A stretch of DNA of 64,000 bases from Cycas panzhihuaensis. Lineage: Eukaryota; Cycadophyta. This document shows, one piece after another, positions 59,034 to 64,000 of this stretch (position 1 is its first letter; each line of letters starts with the position of its first letter). Made by a program: the position numbers and the translations under genes. The notes beneath the pieces are model-generated. The model ran no database searches, was not told the origin of the DNA, and worked only from the letters and a program-made list of their open reading frames with translations. Location: NCBI GenBank assembly GCA_023213395.1, contig CM041465.1, positions 231,329,741 to 231,393,740 on the forward strand, written 5' to 3'.

Positions 59034-61104
59034 TCCATAAACCATTCCAAATGCCAAAACAAATATATGTAATCCTCATAAGTGGAATTTGAGGGAAAGA
59101 GGAGTGTTATGTTGGGGTTAGAACCAAGAAAATAAGGTAAGAGGAGGATGAAAAAATTATTAGAATTTTAGAGATGCATGGTTAGATAAGAAGGGTTTTA
59201 AACATCAAGGTTTTGAAGAAAATAAGCAATGGATAATGTTATGAAGATTAAAGTATGTAACTAGGGGCTTTATGGAGGTGAAATAAGCATATGATATTCA
59301 AAGATAAATATTCATCATCTAAAATCATTAAAGGCGTGTAGCTCTTTCCTTCAATTAGTAATCACAAAATTATTATGAAATAAAATAAAGATTGATCTTA
59401 TTATTATTCTCTTGTCCCTCTCCCCCACCCTTTCACCTATTCTTAGAGATAATAAAAATACACATTTTTATATTTTCACTATTATTTTATAATGGGCAAA
59501 GCTACTTTATAATTGTGAAGCTTTGATATAAGACCTTAATATTGCCTTTTATGCTCTTATAATATAAAAGTACACTTCTTTAGAGAGTAATATTAGTTTG
59601 TTATTCCCATAGGATTAAATTTCCTAAACTTAGAAATTATTGGAACTATTTTAGATCAAACAAGTTATCAATTTGAAATTAGATTGTACTATAGATTGGG
59701 ATAAATCCTCTAAGACTTGTAGGGTTAAAATAAATTAATTAAATGTTTTAGTTCAATTGAGTCAAATATTTAGCGCATAAAAATTGATATTGGAGAATTA
59801 CATTCAAAACCTAATTTTATAGATACCAAAATATATTTGTTTATCTCTATCTTAATCAATAAGATTTTTTACCTTTGTTATTAACTCAAAATCCATGATT
59901 TAATTTAAAGGAGGCTATTAGTGAATAATTTTCTACCATTAATAAAAAAGTATAAATTCTATAGATAGACGATCTTCTCCATTTCGAGTAATAGAAAACA
60001 TAATCTAACATAATAAAGACCACTCTTGCTTATCATGAGAATTGGTTTTCATTCTAAGAGGATCATAATCATTGGCTTTTATTTAGGATGGTTGAAATCA
60101 GGAATAGGAATATAGTAATTTCAAAATAGAAATCATTTTGATAGAGAATAAGCTTCATTAAGGAGGGGGGAAAATAAACAACATCATCACTTCCTAGAGG
60201 TAAAGAATAATATATATAATTAAAAGCATAATCTTGTTAGGGTGGGAAAAAAACATTTAACCTAATTGACTCATTTATTTGTTTGTATATGGGCTATTTT
60301 CTAATTTGGCATATTTATATATAAATTATTTTCTTATTTCTTAATTCAAAAGTTTATACACTTATTAATACTATTTTTTTATTATTTGTTATTCAATGTA
60401 TACTCTTCTAAAAGAGAATATCTAGCCTATAAAAAATATAGTAAGTCCCTCATATATGAATATATAACCAACTCTACGAGAGGACTAACATAAGTTGCTT
60501 GTACATTACAAAAGCTAAGAATTCATAGCATTTCCCAAGTAAAAAACAACTAAGTATTTATTGAAGTACAATGAATAAGAAGTGTTATGAAAGTCTTAAA
60601 AAGGACTCCCCACATGCACTATTGTAAGGACTAAGTAGGACAACTTTCAAGAATTTAAGGGAAATAAAGAAATGGTGGACCACCTTTCTTTCTCTATTAT
60701 TTCTCTTTCACTTTATTCCCTTTCATTTTCACCTTTGAGTTATCATTACTAACCTTAATCAAAATGAATCTCAACATTCCTTTTTATGTGCAAAGTTATT
60801 ATAAAGATGCTATTCCCACTCACAAAAGTTGCACCAAGTAGCTAAATCTTAATTAGTATGTATGTAATTAAAATATGAGTTTTCCTTTATAAATAATTAA
60901 ATTAGTGGGGTAAATATTCACTACATATTTATTTTCTTTATAAACAATATTTGTAGATAATGATATGCTACCATTGGTATGATATTTACTTATAATATAA
61001 ATGACAAATAATAGAGGCATATTATATGTATATACATACATATATATTCATCACCATATATATTCCCTTGATTTTGTGCCACTCAAAATAAAATAAAAAA
61101 AATA
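59034..61104. other. flanking AT-rich DNA, no gene seen
   Basis: This is sequence to the right of G2. I found no open frame above chance, no LTR pair and no RNA gene. A weak purine-rich phrase (GGAGGGGGGAAAATAAAC) at about 60160 could be an old polypurine tract, but no LTR follows that I can show. Confidence 0.5.

Positions 61105-64000
<2,896 letters not shown>

Noticed and set aside
693-59038. Target duplication for the outer element G2 (TTCTT / TCCAT)
   Set aside because: Only three of five bases agree and one difference is a transversion, so I do not count it as evidence.

Overview
This window looks like nuclear DNA from a plant with a large, slowly purged genome. A gymnosperm is my guess, but the sequence does not prove it. 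The DNA is very AT-rich. I find no host gene, no rRNA or tRNA gene, and no bacterial-type operon. Almost everything between 698 and 59033 is decayed LTR retrotransposon, and the last 2.9 kb is one dinucleotide microsatellite.

Most of the window reads as a single nested stack. The outermost unit, called G2 here, is a plus-strand Ty3/gypsy element of about 11 kb with long LTRs (about 2.9 kb). Later insertions have stretched it to 698-59033. Its 5' LTR survives in three pieces (698-2379, 25655-26455, 31499-31913). A tRNA-iMet-type primer-binding site follows, then a leader with a 35-39 bp tandem array (43611-44258), gag-pol (44322-48920), a polypurine tract and a 3' LTR in three pieces (48950-50167, 55414-55574, 57895-59033).

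The 5' LTR is interrupted by two insertions. One is T (2380-25654, minus), a non-coding LTR element that itself contains G1 (Ty3/gypsy, 4080-10510, plus) and X1 (11041-25206, minus, non-coding). X1 in turn contains X2 (12530-16027, minus, same family as X1) and C1 (Ty1/copia, 16761-23835, plus). The other insertion is C2 (Ty1/copia, 26456-31498, minus). The G2 internal region is interrupted by C3 (32095-38130) and C4 (38232-43528), both minus-strand copia. The 3' LTR is interrupted by G3 (Ty3/gypsy, 50168 to about 55413, plus) and S (55575-57894, minus), a small element with LTRs and only a gag-like remnant. That makes eleven elements, up to four levels deep. Target-site duplications still visible are AAGAA (G1), AATAA (X2), AAAAG (C4) and ATTTT (S) exactly, and TCAAG/CCAAG (C3), GTTAG/GTTGG (C2) and ACTA (X1) nearly or partly.

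Every coding element is dead, but unevenly. C2 and C4 keep essentially one reading frame across gag-pol, broken mainly by stop codons where the family has Gln or Trp. That is the pattern expected from C-to-T decay of methylated DNA. G1, G2 and G3 also carry frameshifts and lost catalytic residues. Element letters are labels for this window only; family calls rest on motifs read by eye, without database searches.
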